Below, one piece after another: positions 36,717 to 48,636 of a stretch of 64,000 nucleotides of DNA; the stretch's first letter is position 1, and every line of letters starts with the position of its first letter. A program made the position numbers and the translations under genes. The notes beneath the pieces are model-generated. The model worked only from the letters and a program-made list of their open reading frames with translations, was not told the origin of the DNA and ran no database searches. Source of the stretch: Leptodontidium sp. MPI-SDFR-AT-0119 (taxonomy: Eukaryota; Ascomycota; Leotiomycetes; Helotiales; Leptodontidiaceae); assembly GCA_020726505.1 (NCBI GenBank), contig JAHLEZ010000011.1, positions 682,001 through 746,000 of the forward strand, in the 5' to 3' direction.

Positions 36717-37853
36717 TCTGCACTGGGAGACTGCAGTACTGAGTTGAGCTCCACTTCTCCGGCTCTGATGCAATCCCTACGTGAGGTTCCTCGAAACGAT
36801 TTGTTCCGCTACGCTACCAGATTTCGAGGTAAGGTAAGGTTCAGGTTCAGATTCAGGATCAGGATGATTGATTTGATTGATGTGCTACAAGCCACGCGAC
36901 CCTGCCAATAACCCGTCCCATGCCACCCCATCCCATCATGCAACCCTTTCTTTTCCCCCGTTCTCGGTTCTGATCATCATCATCGTCCACGCCACGCCCC
37001 CTCTCGCATCCAAATTGAGTGGTGAGCGTTGCCAAACAAAGATCTGCCAGAGGTTTAGCTGTCATCTACCTGGCTGCAAGGAAGTCAGACAGCCGAACCA
37101 AAGTAGTAGCATTGTTGATGCAACATCACATCACATCGTCGGCACACAGATTTAGCATCCATCCACTACTTTTCTCTCCCAGAGAGAGATACAGAGAGAC
37201 ACCAAGGAATCGGCCAGGGTCCCCACATACAGTACGCAAACGCACAGCACGAGCAGCATCGGTCTATCACTGCCACCCCAGCGCCGTTCGTACCGGCCCT
37301 AACAGAATCTATCTATCTACTGGACTGGGGACTTGTTTAAATGTGTTTTAGCAATCCAAGTACATGTCATACCTAGAGGTACGTGTTGGTACTATTCACC
37401 CACGCCATCCCACGCTCTTGAGTCTCGAGTCCTTCCACTGCGCAAACAGTTCAACGTCTCCGTCTGGCTAGACAGTACAGCAGACAACTGCAGCCTTCAT
37501 CATCATCCAAGCATCCATTCAACATCCAGCCCAGCATCCCTAGCCGTGGAGGACCCCCGTTTCGTAATTCAAGCGCAGCAGCCTGGCATTTGCAAGCCCT
37601 GTTCAGGGCCACAGGCGTCGATCTCTCTGTAATTGGATCTTCCCTCCAGCGGGCTCCATCACCGGCGTAGCCAAAACCCCTGCCAGTTCCCTCTGTCCGT
37701 CCTGTACTGTATGCTCTGTATGCTCGCTCTCCTTGTCACTGGCTGTACGGAGCACTGCACTGGACTGTACTGTACCATCATCGTAGCCACAAGCCCCCCC
37801 TGCCCTGTCTCCATCTCTCCTCCCTGAAGCCTTGGCGGCCCTTCCAATGCATC

Positions 37854-37880
37854 CACCCACACCCACACCCACACCCACCA
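37854..37880. repeat. (ACACCC)n short repeat
   Basis: About four copies of a cacacc hexamer. It resembles telomere-like C-rich arrays by chance but is far too short and of the wrong unit to be telomeric. Confidence 0.8.
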
Positions 37881-38294
37881 TCGCCAACAGCAGCCCCTGC
37901 TGCAGTGTCGTGAGACTAGTCTAGCCTAGCCTAGCCTCCAGCCTAAGCCCAAGTATTCTCCACAATCACCCATCCCGCATCAGCCAGTCCCAAGCAGCCA
38001 GCAGCCAGCAGCACTGGGCAAGCATCCAGCACCCAGCCAGCACCAGCCAAACCACGCCAGTTCTTCTTTCGTCTGGTCGACTTGACTTGCCTTGCCTTGC
38101 CTCGCCTTGCCTGGCTGGCCCTTCGTTCCATTCCTCATCTCGAACCCTCCACATTCAACACCAACACCCACAACCACAAAACCACAACCACAACACCTCT
38201 CAAACGCTTTTCCAGCTCCAGCACTCTCCCACCACACCGCACCACACCGCATCTCCACGTCCGTACTGCAGCGCGTACTCCGCTGTGCGCAACA

Positions 38295-40445
38295 ATGGCA
38301 AAGGAGGTCCTGGATTCCGACAGGATTAACTATCTCATCTGGCGGTACGTGTTTCCTCGTGATCCACTCGATCGGGTTGGGTTTTCAGGTACGGGACTGC
38401 TTTCGCTAACGCCAAATGTTCTTTGCTTCACAGGTATCTCGTAGAATCAGGTTGGTACACCGGCTGCTCAGAAGCATCCTCCTGTCCTGGATGAGAATTA
38501 ACAGATGCCCCCTTCTAGATTACAAAGAGACTGCTGTTCGGCTTCAGCAGGAGTGGAACACGCAAGATCCGCAACAGCTTCCATTTGCGCCCCATGTCAC
38601 GAATCATGCACTAGTGGCGGTTTTGAACAGAGGACTGCTGTACAATGTCCAGGAGCGCGACCTCACACAGGTATGTTATGTTACAGCTAGCCGGCCGTGG
38701 ACTACTAATGGCGGTGGTGGCCTTTGCTGGCCCAACTGACTTGACTGACGGCGTCGACAGCTTCAAGAGCCGCCTCGCGATGTTCCTGCCCCTGCATCTG
38801 GATTTTTCGGGCCTTTAATGCCAGCATCGCCGCCAGCCGAAGCTGAAGAGGACCACGAAAATCTCAGAAAACGACAGATTGATAGCGACCAGCCTCAACA
38901 GCAGCAACACCACCAGCCAGGACCACCCGTAAAGCGGCCTCGTCTCAGCAATGGCTACGAAAATGGCTTCGAGTCTACGGCCATGGACGTCGACGAGGAG
39001 CAGAACGGTGACGAGAACGCTTACCCGTCGCCCGAGCAGCTGCCTTCGCCGGTCGTCGCCACGATCGGACCGGAGCAGGGCACTCAGGTCGAGAAGGTCA
39101 ACGAACTGTCTGGCGAAACGATCTTCCTCGAGCTCTCCGAGGAGCCTTCATCCAAAAACGTCGTCCTCCTTCAATGCGAGTTTAATCCACGAGATCCTTC
39201 CATCTTGGCAGCTGCCGGTACCGATGCGCTAGCCCGTATGTGGACCCTCTCGCGTAGCAGTCCCGACTCTGCTTTTGCTTCCGGTTCCGAGTCCCCCGGC
39301 AAGACCAAGACGACCTATGCACCTCATCACCACCTCCTGGACGATGGCGTTTCTCCCAACACCACCGTCACTGGCCTTGCGTGGTCATCCAACGGCTCAG
39401 TCATCGCCGTATCGAGTGAGCCAATTGAAGATGGCACTGCAAGAATTGAATTCTGGCTTTCTGATGGGATGTTGCTTGCCACCTTCAATGGATTCGATTC
39501 ACCCGTAATATGTCTGCGTTGGAACCCTTCCAACACTTCCTGTCTAGCACTTTCTCCACAGGAAGATACCAGGGAAGACACGAAAAGCACTGTCATAAGT
39601 GTCATGCATCCTACTCTGGAAAGTATCGTCAAATATCACATTCCAAATCACAATCTTCACGACCAACCCCTGGAAGCCACGTGGACGGGAGACGGAGAGT
39701 TCTTTGTATGTGGTGGCGATATTCTTCAAGAATTCCTTTGCGTCGACAATGCTATTACTCCAGGAAGAAAGTTCGAGACTACCCCAGGCGAGATCCTTTC
39801 CAAGATTACGTATGATGCGCGATCTCACCTTCTTGCCACCGCGAGCGAATCAGGAACGATATCTGTAAGTTGTTCGCCTCTTTGATTTACCCAGTTCGAA
39901 TTGACTAACTCCCAACAGATTTGGGATCAATCTGGCCAATGCAGATCATTCAATGCACACCAAGGCCTAATTACTTCGCTAACATGGCAACCTCTCCAAA
40001 CTCTCCCAGGACCAGCAGACGAGACAGAGCGATACCTCGCATCAGCAGGAGAGGATGGTGCTATCAGTATTTGGAACGTCCGTTCATCGGATACGAAGTC
40101 AAAGTCATCAATGACTATGGGATCAGCAGTGGTTGCTCTCGCCTTTACTCCTGACGGAGCGTTTATTGCTGGTGGCACCAATGACCGAATACTCATTTGG
40201 AAAGCAGATGATGTCAACCTCCCACGCGCGACTTGGACTCGAGGAGATGAAGTGGGCTGGAGGACACCGCAGTCTCACGACTCCGGATCAGACGAATTGC
40301 AAGAAGATCAGTTCTCTTTGTGTTGGGATGCTGACGGACAGAGACTTGCATATGGAGTGAACAGTCGGGTATGTCTATCATCCTGCATCCTTGGAAGATC
40401 AAAGCTAACAGTACACAGCTGGCGGTGATCGATTTCCGACGCTGA
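38295..40445 (+). CDS. LisH-WD40 corepressor subunit, TBL1/SIF2-like
   Basis: Six exons (38295-38344, 38434-38450, 38519-38670, 38761-39864, 39919-40368, 40419-40445) encode 599 residues. Exon 2 is a 17-nt microexon, yet it is required: only with it does the N terminus read as a LisH motif, INYLIWRYLVESDYKETA (about 11-28). A disordered, Gln/His-rich linker with a KRPR nuclear-localisation-like patch follows, then WD40 repeats from about residue 185 to the end, with clear IWD/IWN blade endings. This layout is that of TBL1/TBLR1 in the NCoR/SMRT complex and Sif2 in the yeast Set3 histone deacetylase complex. It is likely nuclear and acts in gene repression. The final exon codes only eight residues. 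Confidence 0.85.
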
Positions 40446-41723
40446 GCATAGTTTTGAAAGGATATGTTTTTGAGTTTTGTTTGTTATAAAACGCCGCATT
40501 TGGATGCGGATACAGCATGCGATCCAAGATCCAGATGCTTGAGATCAAATGCCTTGGGCCGCGAACGACGGCTGCGGGATATCATACCCGATTGCTTACA
40601 GCGCAAATACAGCCCCCGAGGCTGCGCTGGACTCAGTGGAGGAGAAGCCGATTCGCATGGCCAGCTGAAAATAGACGAAGATAGAGGCGAAGATCAGAGA
40701 ACAAGCCTCCAGAGCAAACGGAGAAGAGAAGACATTTTGAACGGTTCAAAGAACCTGTTGTACTATAGCGGGGCAGGCAGGCGTTGGATAGGATTGGGCT
40801 GCATCGTTCGCAACCTAACACCTCACACGATACAAAAATGTGGAGGAAGAGGATTGATTGGCCTTTTTGGGGATTTTAGAAGAAGAAAAAATGACAAATC
40901 CTGTTCTTGAAAATTAAATTGGATAATTCTGAAAGATATCCTTTAAGGGGATACGACAGATAATGTGAACTTGTGATTGCCGTGGCGAGAATCAATCATC
41001 CTCGCTCCGGATTTACTGGACCTCAGTGCCCGATGGGCTAACGACGGGAAGTAACCCCCAGGAGGTGGCTATACACTTCACAACCTGTGATCTGTACTTG
41101 TCTTTCTGATTGCACTACGGGTTGCTGTTGTACGACTTTAATACTCTCAGCCCTGTCTATCCACAACTTCGACCGTAGTATAGGAAGGGAACGAATAGAA
41201 TAGGGTAGATATACGAAGGCGGAAAACCAACCAGCTATCTGGTTAAGGGAGAGTTTGTCGTAACAAGACCCTCCCTCGACTTCTAAAGTTATCATACGTT
41301 TTCTTTATATGAAATTTAGAGATGTTAAAAGTTTAACCTTTATAAGGGAGGATTTAATTTTAATGGTGGAGTTTCTCGGATGCACGCTTTTGAAAACGAT
41401 GGGTATTTTGGTGTTCCTCGCCTTTCGTGCATCCGAATTTCTTCTAAGTAAGAGGCAGTCGGCAAAGAAGACACTTTAATTGTTATGGTACTTGTCACAA
41501 ACACAGTAAATACAACACAATAGACAGGAGTTTTGTAGGGAAAGCAAGGGTCTTAGGGTGGGAGTTCAACGGGTTTGTGAAGTGGATTGCTGATCATTGA
41601 CCACTCATTCATTCGTCAGGCATATTCTTACGTCTCTACGACTACCTCCTAACACCTAGGGTGATCATCCTTCCCTAGCCTGTGGTATTTACATCCCCGC
41701 TATCAAACCCCCATCTGCTCACT
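40446..41723. other. Convergent intergenic region, no gene seen
   Basis: This 1.3-kb stretch lies between two tail-to-tail genes. A small inverted repeat (aaccagctatctggtt, about 41229-41244) and an AT-rich patch around 41290-41360 are present, but no gene is supported. Confidence 0.55.
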
Positions 41724-43656
41724 CTACCTCTCATCCCCAACATGCTCCTCATGCATCCCCACCGCCTCACTCTTCTCCCTAATCTCCCCAGCCCTCCTCT
41801 CCAAATCCCCCGCATAATTCGCCTTGTACAGCTCCTTGTCATGAAACGCCACCAACCACGGCGCATTCGTGAACAAATAATTCATCTCCTCGAGCGGCAG
41901 GTTCTTCGTCTCAGGCAAGAACAGGTAGAAGAACAGCGCGTTGGTGAAGTTGCAGATGATGAATACGTAGTAGTATCTGTATCCGATGTTGGCCATTGCC
42001 GTGCCGGTTACTTGTCCGATTAAAGTGTTGAAGGCGAAGGAGACCATGGTCGCGATGGAGACGCCTTTGGAGCGGGTGCGGGTGTCGAATATTTCGGCGG
42101 GGATTACCCAGGAGAGGGGACCGCAGGTTGCTGAGAAGGAGAAGTTGTAGAGCCATGTCCTGGAGAGGGAGGGTGTTAAGTTAGTTTTCTTCTTCTTTGT
42201 TTCTAAATTTTTGGTGTTGATTGAGATGGGAGGGGGGGGTTCTTACATCGCGATGAATCCCCACGAAGCGGCTTTGTTGTTGCTCGACCCGACTGGGAAC
42301 TTTGCGATTAAGATACAAGCAATGAGGAAGCAGACCTAGAGTCCATGTTAATTACATGTTTATTTAAATAGAATTGGGGTCGGGTGAGGCTGCTTACCAT
42401 GTTCATGAGATTACCACCAATCAAAGGTCTTCTCCGCCCGAGTTTATCAACAAACAAAACACAACAAGCTTCTCCAACCAAAGCAATGATATTATTGATA
42501 GCCTGGTACTTAAGAGCGTCCGAACCTTTGATTCCGATAGAGCCGTAGATGTCGACACTATAATATTGGATTGCTGATACTCCCGTCATCTGGATCGATG
42601 CTTGCAGGGCACAAGCAATGAGGAGACGCCTGAACGACGATCTGTTGGTGAGGAGTTCCATGTACGACTTGGCTTCGTTCTCGTGCTCGTGTGTGATGCT
42701 GTCTTGGATCTGGTCGAATTCGGCTCGGACCCAGGGATCGGATTCGTTGCCGTTCGAGTGTAGACGTGCGAGTGTCTTTAGACCTTCGTCGGGGTAGCCG
42801 TGGTCGATGAGCCACTGCAAACAGTCAGAAATATGCAAAGGGAAGGTAAGTAGGATTTGCTTACTCGAGGTGACTCTGGGAAGAGGAAGATCAGTGCTCC
42901 TAGCACGATGGCTGGGACCATTTGGATGGCAAGAGGCAGACGCCATTGTGCTTGGTTCGTTAGGCTGACGTATGTTCCGTATGAAATCCATCCGGCGATG
43001 AAAGCTCCAAGACCCAACATGAATTGTTGCAAACTCGTAATTGTACCACTGTCTCCATTAGTAAATGTAAAGATATAAGTGTTGGGATTTGGCTCACCGA
43101 ATCGATGGATGGGCAATCTCGGACTGGTAGAGTGGAATGATCATGACGAGGAATCCAACGCCTACACCAGCTAGCCAGCGTCCTGCCCACATCATGTGGA
43201 ATGTGGTGGCGCCAGTTTGAAGAGCTCCACCGAGAAGGTACACGATAGATCCGATCACGATTGTCCATCTGCGACCAAGTCTATCTCCACTAGGTCCGGC
43301 AAGACCAGCGCCGCAGAAAGCACCCCCCGTAAAGAAGGACACCACGATTCCACTAGAACAGGTCAGTTTTTGCTTACTGACTCGCGAGGGAGTCCTACGT
43401 TTGAGTTGTGGAAGGGTGGTTGAAGTAATCTTTGAAATTCTGAGCTGCGATGCTGTGGAACGAATTAGTAACAACAACTACTTTGAATTGGTAGGATCTA
43501 TACTTACACCGAAGCAATAACACCGAGATCATATCCAAAGAGAATCGATCCCATGGATGCAAAAATACCCACGAGAAACTGTTAAAGTCAACGACTATCC
43601 AAAATTCAGACAAGTCATCTAAAACATACCTGGTAGACCTTCGGCTTGAGAACCAT
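41724..43656 (-). CDS. MFS sugar transporter
   Basis: Eight exons on the minus strand: 43630-43656, 43508-43578, 43399-43452, 43098-43352, 42865-43048, 42398-42814, 42247-42335, 41724-42159. They encode 510 residues; introns are 46-87 nt. The family signatures are all present: FGYDLGV in helix 1, GDRLGRRW between helices 2 and 3, PESPRWL before the large central loop, and PETKNLPLEE near the end, with twelve hydrophobic helices overall. It is a plasma-membrane proton/sugar symporter type. The substrate cannot be read from sequence, but it is divergent from the GH51 arabinofuranosidase, which suggests L-arabinose or a related pentose. The first exon codes only nine residues. High confidence in the family, low in the substrate. 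Confidence 0.93.
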
Positions 43657-44512
43657 GTTTGCGGTTGATACGATATAGATTCGCAGGTAGTTCTCCAAAA
43701 GAAATTGGAAATGGCAAAGACAAAGTGAAAATCGAGAAAATATGGACAACTTATATACGCAATTCCCGGGGGGGAAATATCCCACGCCGCAATCATGAAT
43801 CAACGAACGAACCTAGGAGCCTGGGATGCAGCCTCCCATGCGGGGGAAGGCCGGGGTAGCCCATGGCTGCGGGTAGCTGCACGAGCTCACAAGCTGTCAA
43901 GCATGTCTCATTGGCCTTGCGAAGTTAATGTGCTACAAGCTTATTGCAAGACGTGGGCTGGCAGGAGAATGGGAAGCTCCCATTGGAACGCATATGGAGA
44001 GTTGGATGTGGCTACAGACAACAACATCACGGCCCAGTCCAGTTCCTCTGCAGACCTCGGCGGCAGACAGATGCGGATGCCTCAGATGGCGAGAATCGCT
44101 GGTTTTGGTGGGAAGTGGGATGATTTTTAGTAGTATCATTGTTGGTGGTTGGTTCTGGACTGTGTGTGGGGAAAGAAAAGAGGAGGTGGAGTGTTGGTGT
44201 TGGTGTTCTCGCTTTGGGGGGTTTGCTGGCGGCGAATTGAATTCCCGTCAGTGAGGGGACGACATTTCCGAGCCGCTACCATGCAGCGGTATACATGCGC
44301 TCCAATCAACTTCAATACTTGGAATTGCTTTGGAGGCTTGCCAGGGACGTGGATTGTGGAGCTGAATCCACAACTTGAACTATCGTGAAGTGTTGTCTTA
44401 TCATGTCATGTCATGTGTTGGAAGATAGTGCTGGATGAAAGACCTTTCGTTGAGAATTAATTCAATCATTCATAATCTATCAACATACTGAGTTAAGAAT
44501 ACTGTAAACAAA
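43657..44512. promoter_or_regulatory. Divergent promoter shared by transporter and arabinofuranosidase
   Basis: This 856-bp region separates the two start codons. Sites matching the CreA carbon-repression consensus SYGGRG occur, for example at 43840-43845, 43851-43856, 44166-44171 and 44186-44191. The motif is short and degenerate, so this is suggestive only. I do not see an obvious XlnR/AraR-type site. Confidence 0.5.
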
Positions 44513-46550
44513 ATGACGACGTTCACGAGAATCCCAGAGGGCGAGACCCCTTCCATAAGCATCGATGTGAACAGAAGATTGTCGAAAATAGGTACGTGAA
44601 TATCTAGACTTGAAGAGTGGGATTGTTGTCGTACTGATACTTCGAACAGATCCGATGATCTATGGCGGTTTCATGGAGTATGCTATCTCATCCCTGAATG
44701 TTTTCCTGTCTTGAGCTCGTTGCGTTCTTACTCTTGAGTCTGGCTAAGCCCAGATGATCCAATATACTTTACAATTTCGGGGGGAATCTTGTCTGGGGAG
44801 AATCAAGTGATAACACTGATGACTTTGCCTGTCTTGTCCCATGAACTTAGATATATTCGAAATTGGTATCTCTGGCTCAAATTCCGCCTCATGTCGCGTT
44901 TCCATGCGTTTTCAACTCGGGATCATGAGGACTCTTTGTTCTTACAGAGCACTAACTCACGATGCAGACACATGGGCCGTTGTATCTACGGTGGAATCTA
45001 CGATCCCGGAAACCCCCTCTCAGACGAGCACGGCTACAGGAAAGACGTCCTAACTGCTCTCCGTGAACTCGATATCCCCGTGATCCGGTATCCTGGAGGC
45101 AACTTCGTTGCTACTTACCACTGGCAAGACGGCGTGGGACCCAGAGAGAACAGACCTTCTCGTCCAGAGCTTGCATGGTTAGGAACCGAGACGAACGAGT
45201 TCGGTAAGTCATATCCCAATTTCATGGCGCTTCGTTACAGGAGATTTATGGAAAATCCAGGAACGGATGAATTCATGCACTGGCTCGGAGTCTTAAGCCA
45301 AGGAAGGGAGAAGAGAGTCGAGCCATACTTTGCTCTCAACTTCGGCACTGGTACTCTGGATGAAGCCCTTGCTTGGGTAGAGTACTGTAACGGCACCAAA
45401 AACACATACTATGCCAATCTACGAAGGAAGAACGGTCATGAAGAGCCATACAACATCAAATACTGGGCTCTCGGGAACGAGGTACGTATCTAACTCCGGC
45501 TTCCTTCAAAGCCAAAAACTTGCTTGCTGATCAGAAATATAGATGTGGGGACCCTGGCAAGTCGGCCAGATGACTTCAGCAGATTACGCCAAAACAGCCG
45601 CTCAATGGGGCAAAGCCCTCAAGCTTCTCGATCCCTCGCTCTGTCTGATTCTCTGCGGGGAGACGGGCGTGTCATCCTGGGATCACGAGGTTTTGAAAGA
45701 ATGCATCCAGTTCGTGGATATGCACAGTATCCACGCTTACACGGCATCTAAAGAGCATATCCCCAACGCCATCGCTCCTCTGTCAGCAGAGAGAGCTATT
45801 GAGACCGCGGCGGCGCTCATAGACATCGCGCGCATCGAGAAGAATATCCCTCCTAGCGTGCCCAGGACGACAATCTGCTTTGACGAGTGGAATGTCTGGG
45901 ACCCAATCCGCGCTCCTGGGGAAGAGGGCGCAGAGGAGCTGTATACCCTCTCTGATGCGTTGGGGGTGGCGGTCTGGCTGAATGTCTTCGTGAGGCAGAG
46001 TAAGTGGGTGGGCATGGCGAATATTGCCCAGAGTGTCAATGTTATCAGTCCGTTGATGACGACTAAGGAGGGAATTTCTAAGCAGACTACTTGGTGGCCG
46101 TTGTTGCTGTTTAGCAAGTATATGCGTGGATGGACTGTCGGGGTGCATGTCAGTGGTGGAGCATATGATGGGGTTACTGAGCCCAAGTGGTTGCAGAATG
46201 TGCTCGACCAGGGAGCGAGCTGGTTGGATGTCAGTGCTTCTGTGAATGAGGATGGGATTCTGAGTCTGGCTGTTGTGAATGTCAGCGAGACTGAAGATTT
46301 CGAGACCGAGTTGACAGGTGCTGGAAAGGATGTCGAGGTTTATACTGTTACTGGTAAGGATGTCAAGGTTGTGAACGAGGGAGATAAGCAGGAAGTTGGA
46401 ATCAGGGAGAGCAAGTGGGATGGTCAGGGGAAGTATAAATTCCCGAAGCATTCGTTCACGATGCTGAGGTGGGATACTGGAAAGAAGGTCACTGATGTCA
46501 AGAAAGGAGATGGCAAGAGATTGGATACAAGGAAGATGGCTTGGGAGTGA
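44513..46550 (+). CDS. Intracellular GH51 alpha-L-arabinofuranosidase
   Basis: Five exons (44513-44591, 44650-44677, 44968-45203, 45261-45481, 45543-46550) encode 523 residues. Exon 2 is only 28 nt and the following intron is unusually long at 290 nt; the junction rebuilds the conserved [20 protein letters not shown] segment. There is no signal peptide, matching the cytosolic GH51 group. The enzyme releases terminal L-arabinose from short arabino-oligosaccharides. The acid/base glutamate is E188 in WALGNE and the nucleophile is E303 in FDEWNVW, both in the expected context. A C-terminal beta-sandwich follows. Together with the divergent sugar transporter it forms a likely pair in which imported arabino-oligosaccharides or arabinose are handled inside the cell. 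The 57-nt third intron has no in-frame stop, so retention would insert 19 residues. Confidence 0.93.
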
Positions 46551-46902
46551 TTTTTTGCTTTCTTAGATGTGTAGCTAGGGGTCGAGAACAGTAAAACTTG
46601 TGACATTCCAGCATGATGCCGAAGATGTAAAATCGCACAGGTATGAAACCAAGAAGGAAAGTGAGCACTGACCGCTGAAAATGAGAGATTCGGAGCGGCA
46701 TTCACAACAAGTCGAAACACGAAAACCGGGCAAACTATTGCCAGTTGAACCTTGCCAACTTATTACTTGTGGTGAGCCAGACAACTTTGCTGATCCAAGC
46801 ATATTATGCTCACATATTTGGGGACATAAACACCAGAGTGAGAACAGAGTACAGCACAACTGATATACAGTGTTAATCATACATAGCTATATCTAACAAC
46901 AC
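46551..46902. other. Convergent 3' spacer
   Basis: This 352-bp spacer lies between the tail-to-tail GH51 and SDH5 genes. Nothing beyond probable 3' UTRs is seen. Confidence 0.6.
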
Positions 46903-47951
46903 CTATTGATCAGTCTGGAAGACTGGAGGCATGAAAGCCATACCTGTTTAAGTCAGCCTACAAACCTCATCAACGAGAAAACGTTTACATACCTTTACCA
47001 CCAGTTCCTTTAACTCCTTGAGCAGGACCCTCATCATCATGGATCCCACCCGCAGATCTCGATATGACATGCCGTCTCAGCATAGCTAAGACCTCGCTAT
47101 TCTTCCACCTGGAAGGAACAGGTCTATACGCAGGCTTGAACGTCCCAACCGTCTGCGCCCACTCACCACTCTTCGGAGCCACTGGCGGCTTCGCATCTGT
47201 GCCCGCAGCATTGACCGTTGCGCCTTGTGGTCCAGCTCCCGCTCCCTCAGCAGTCTCTTGCGAAGTAGGCGTTGGTTCCTGGGTAGCCCAGTAGTAGATA
47301 TCCCAATCATTCTCGTCGAGGAATATATCAAGCTGGGCCATTTGCGTCGGTGTCATTTCTCTCAGATGTGCTTCGGCGAATGTAGACATCAGGAGGTCGC
47401 TTTCAAGGGTACCGCGTTTCCGGCATTGATCTGTATTTGGTACAAGATTTCGTCAGAACCTCTCATTTTATACGGGGTTGTAAATATAGGAGGGAGGGGC
47501 AACACGCACATAATAACCTCGCACGCATGGTATTTGGGTCCTCTCCCGTCCTCCTCAACGGCTCAACCTTAAACTTCGCACCCTCCATCTCTCCGACTCC
47601 CATCTCAGCATTTGGACCACTTGTTGGCTCTCCCTTCTGAGTACCACCCGTCATGCGCTCTGTATTCTCCGGCACCGAGTCTTTGGGGACGAAATCCGGC
47701 TCGACGGAGGAGATCAGCTCAGGCGGAGCTTTCTGCGCCCCGACGGAGGGCATCTCGTTCGAGATCGTCGAATTGGTGTTCGTCATGTGCGGATTGAGCG
47801 GTTTCGAGGACTGGATCTTGCGGTGCTCTGCTGTTCCTTCGTGGGCTTGGGCGTTTCCTGGACCGGCCAGAAGGCGGGATGTCGTTGACATTGGGCGCGC
47901 GAATGCCATTGAAGACCTCGCGGACCGAAGTGCTAGTCTGATGGAAGACAT
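46903..47951 (-). CDS. SDH5: Succinate dehydrogenase assembly factor 2 (SDHAF2/SDH5)
   Basis: Three exons on the minus strand (47510-47951, 46993-47430, 46903-46943) encode 306 residues; introns are 79 and 49 nt. An N-terminal mitochondrial presequence is evident ([18 protein letters not shown], Arg/Ser/Ala-rich). The core reads [24 protein letters not shown], the diagnostic SDHAF2 motif, followed by the acidic [13 protein letters not shown] region. This matrix protein is needed for covalent FAD attachment to succinate dehydrogenase subunit 1. The last small exon adds [10 protein letters not shown]; without it the protein would stop at the intron. Long Pro/Thr/Ala-rich inserts before and after the core make it larger than the yeast protein, as is usual in filamentous fungi. 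Confidence 0.93.
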
Positions 47952-48636
47952 GGCTGTTATATTGATTCTCGATCATGCAGTTGAGGTTGTGAATAATCGG
48001 CTCATTTATTAAAGAGAGTGAGCTATGTTTTTGTCGAAATCTGGGGAAGCCGAGGATCACCTGCGTCATCATTCATGCACGTGATCGAGATATTATTCCA
48101 GTAATTAATTAATTGTTTTATTTGCATGTATTGTGTCCTTGAGGGATTTATAGACCATGTTATAGAGTTCAAAATAATCTCGCCGGTAAACAACATCCAC
48201 TTTCGCGTTGCGTTGCGATGTTCGCCTGCTTCGTTGAATCCTCCTCAAGTACTCATCTATGACAACTGCTTTTAAAGCTAAACCGCGAAAACAATTCTTT
48301 TGAAGAATCATTTTGTTACTGTAATGTCCCTCGTTCCTAGAGGCCAATTTAGTCCTGTTTTACTTAGAACTAAGGATTTGAGATTTTGAAAGAATCTCAT
48401 TCCTTTTGCGTCACCACAAGTCAAGAAAGGGGAAGTAGCCGAAAATCCCCTATCCGAGGTAAACACGGGACAATACAGTTGAACGCTAGATGAGCTTCCA
48501 CATGGGACATCAAAACAACAAAACGAGATCAGCAATTATATCTTGAGCGCAACCTGCTAGTATGCTAGAACTCTAATCTACGCAAATAGCCCAATTATTT
48601 CTTCACAAGTAAAGCAAAGTCTTCATTCCAGCTCCC
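47952..48636. other. Intergenic region, no gene seen
   Basis: This 685-bp stretch holds the SDH5 promoter and the 3' flank of the next minus-strand gene. It includes a CACGTGAT site near 48077. No gene is seen. Confidence 0.55.

Larger units (their letters stand above)
31134..38294. other. 7.2-kb divergent intergenic region, no convincing gene
   Basis: This is the largest gap, between the divergent CYC8 (-) and TBL1/SIF2-like (+) genes. Open frames are short, mostly lack ATG, and carry no recognisable motif; the longest (33923-34522, minus) starts at TTG. Low-complexity arrays are frequent: CCAG (32337-32358), a CCACT/CCATT pentamer array (36685-36716), an ACACCC array (37854-37880), and tgcct-rich DNA near 38090. 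Long regulatory regions, long leaders or noncoding transcripts are plausible, as seen upstream of other fungal regulators. Nothing can be demonstrated from sequence alone. Confidence 0.55.
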
